Source of the DNA: Pseudomonadota bacterium | GTDB lineage: Bacteria; Pseudomonadota; Gammaproteobacteria; Burkholderiales; Burkholderiaceae_C | Length of the DNA stretch: 5,549 nt | Direction of reading: 5' to 3' | Assembly (NCBI GenBank): GCA_018241985.1 | Contig: JAFECV010000165.1 | Location: 1 to 5,549 of the forward strand | Made by a program: the position numbers and the translations under genes | In this document: positions 5,312-5,549 of the stretch, one piece after another | Layout: every line of letters starts with the position of its first letter | How positions within the stretch are numbered: position 1 is the stretch's first letter | The notes under the pieces: generated by a model | Seen by the model: only the letters and a program-made list of their open reading frames with translations | What the model was told of the DNA's origin: nothing | The model's database searches: none

Positions 5312-5549
5312 CATCATGTCCCGCATCGGCGCACGGCGGCTGCGCGAAGGCCGCCGGCATGAGGACCGGCAACACGTGCGCGGCATACCCGGTGGCACCG
5401 ATCCGGTGCGCGATTCGGTGCGATTCGCCGCCGCTGCCTAAAATGGGGTTTGCGCCGGTGCCGGCACCCGGCGCCAATACACCGATCTGCCGCCACTGAT
5501 TCCCGCAGCCACGATCCGCCTAGCGCCCCAGTTTTCCCCCAGTACCCCC
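5312..5549. other. Non-coding stretch without a convincing gene
   Basis: No open frame here on either strand has a ribosome site or recognisable protein features. The stretch holds the direct repeats, -10-like hexamer and palindrome described separately, and ends in a pyrimidine-rich tract (from about 5529). It is probably the upstream region of a gene that starts beyond the right edge. Confidence 0.5.
5404..5474 (+). promoter_or_regulatory. Possible promoter with direct repeats and a GC-rich palindrome at the predicted start of transcription
   Basis: TAAAAT at 5439-5444 resembles a -10 element. Upstream, GCGATTCG occurs at 5410-5417 and again at 5420-5427, a 10-bp period, and CGGTGCG occurs at 5404-5410 and 5416-5422. 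Downstream, arms GCGCCGG (5452-5458) and CCGGCGC (5468-5474) flank a core in which GTGCC/GGCAC is also palindromic, apart from one extra C. The palindrome would begin at about +1, where a repressor could block transcription. The best -35 match (TTCGGT, 5414-5419, 19-nt spacer) is weak. The controlled gene lies outside the window. Confidence 0.35.

Noticed and set aside
5208..5477. An 89-codon minus-strand frame at the right end
   Set aside because: It runs straight across the strong terminator stem and the palindrome and shows no recognisable protein feature.
1..5549. CRISPR array, insertion sequence, tRNA or rRNA gene, prophage or defence cassette
   Set aside because: No regularly spaced repeats, transposase or integrase motifs, or tRNA/rRNA-like sequence were seen. 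An AAA+ gene alone is not evidence of a defence system.

Overview
The window is GC-rich DNA from a Gram-negative bacterium, most likely a betaproteobacterium of the order Burkholderiales, probably Comamonadaceae. The reasons are a cytochrome c5-type C-terminus, a Tat-exported ApbE protein, TAGAAT/TAAAAT-type -10 hexamers in short intergenic spaces, and two kinds of short intergenic motif I associate with that family: TAGCTGCT/GTAGC-type hairpins near 1259 and 5249, and a CCACCCCCAGGCTGCG motif at 4959. The taxonomic call rests on recognition, not on a search.

Layout. Positions 1-170 hold the end of a class I (c5-like) cytochrome c gene. A short gap with a 10-bp hairpin leads to an apbE-family FAD:protein FMN transferase (219-1259, +) with a twin-arginine signal peptide. 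A 66-bp convergent gap with two hairpins separates it from a 771-residue protein with two AAA+ ATPase modules (1326-3641, -). This gene is divergent from a medium-length threonine ammonia-lyase with a C-terminal ACT domain (3755-4957, +). The 113-bp divergent gap contains a perfect 8-bp inverted repeat with a 19-nt spacer. After ilvA comes an intergenic repeat-like stretch, a possible promoter, and a gene for a 54-residue single-helix membrane protein (5057-5221, +), closed by a strong intrinsic terminator (5282-5311). The last 240 bases hold no convincing gene. They do contain a -10-like hexamer followed by a long GC-rich palindrome, probably the control region of a gene beyond the right edge.

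How the genes relate. Cytochrome c and ApbE are both cell-envelope redox proteins and may be co-transcribed. IlvA is a cytoplasmic amino-acid enzyme. The AAA+ protein has no obvious functional partner here. The window does not show a recognisable defence island, mobile element or CRISPR array. The points most worth a second look are a non-canonical ApbE active site (Asn296 where the metal-binding Asp is expected, and altered residues after the AK motif), the uncharacterised tandem AAA+ protein with its long N-terminal region of unknown fold, the small membrane protein, and the two inverted repeats in probable promoter regions.
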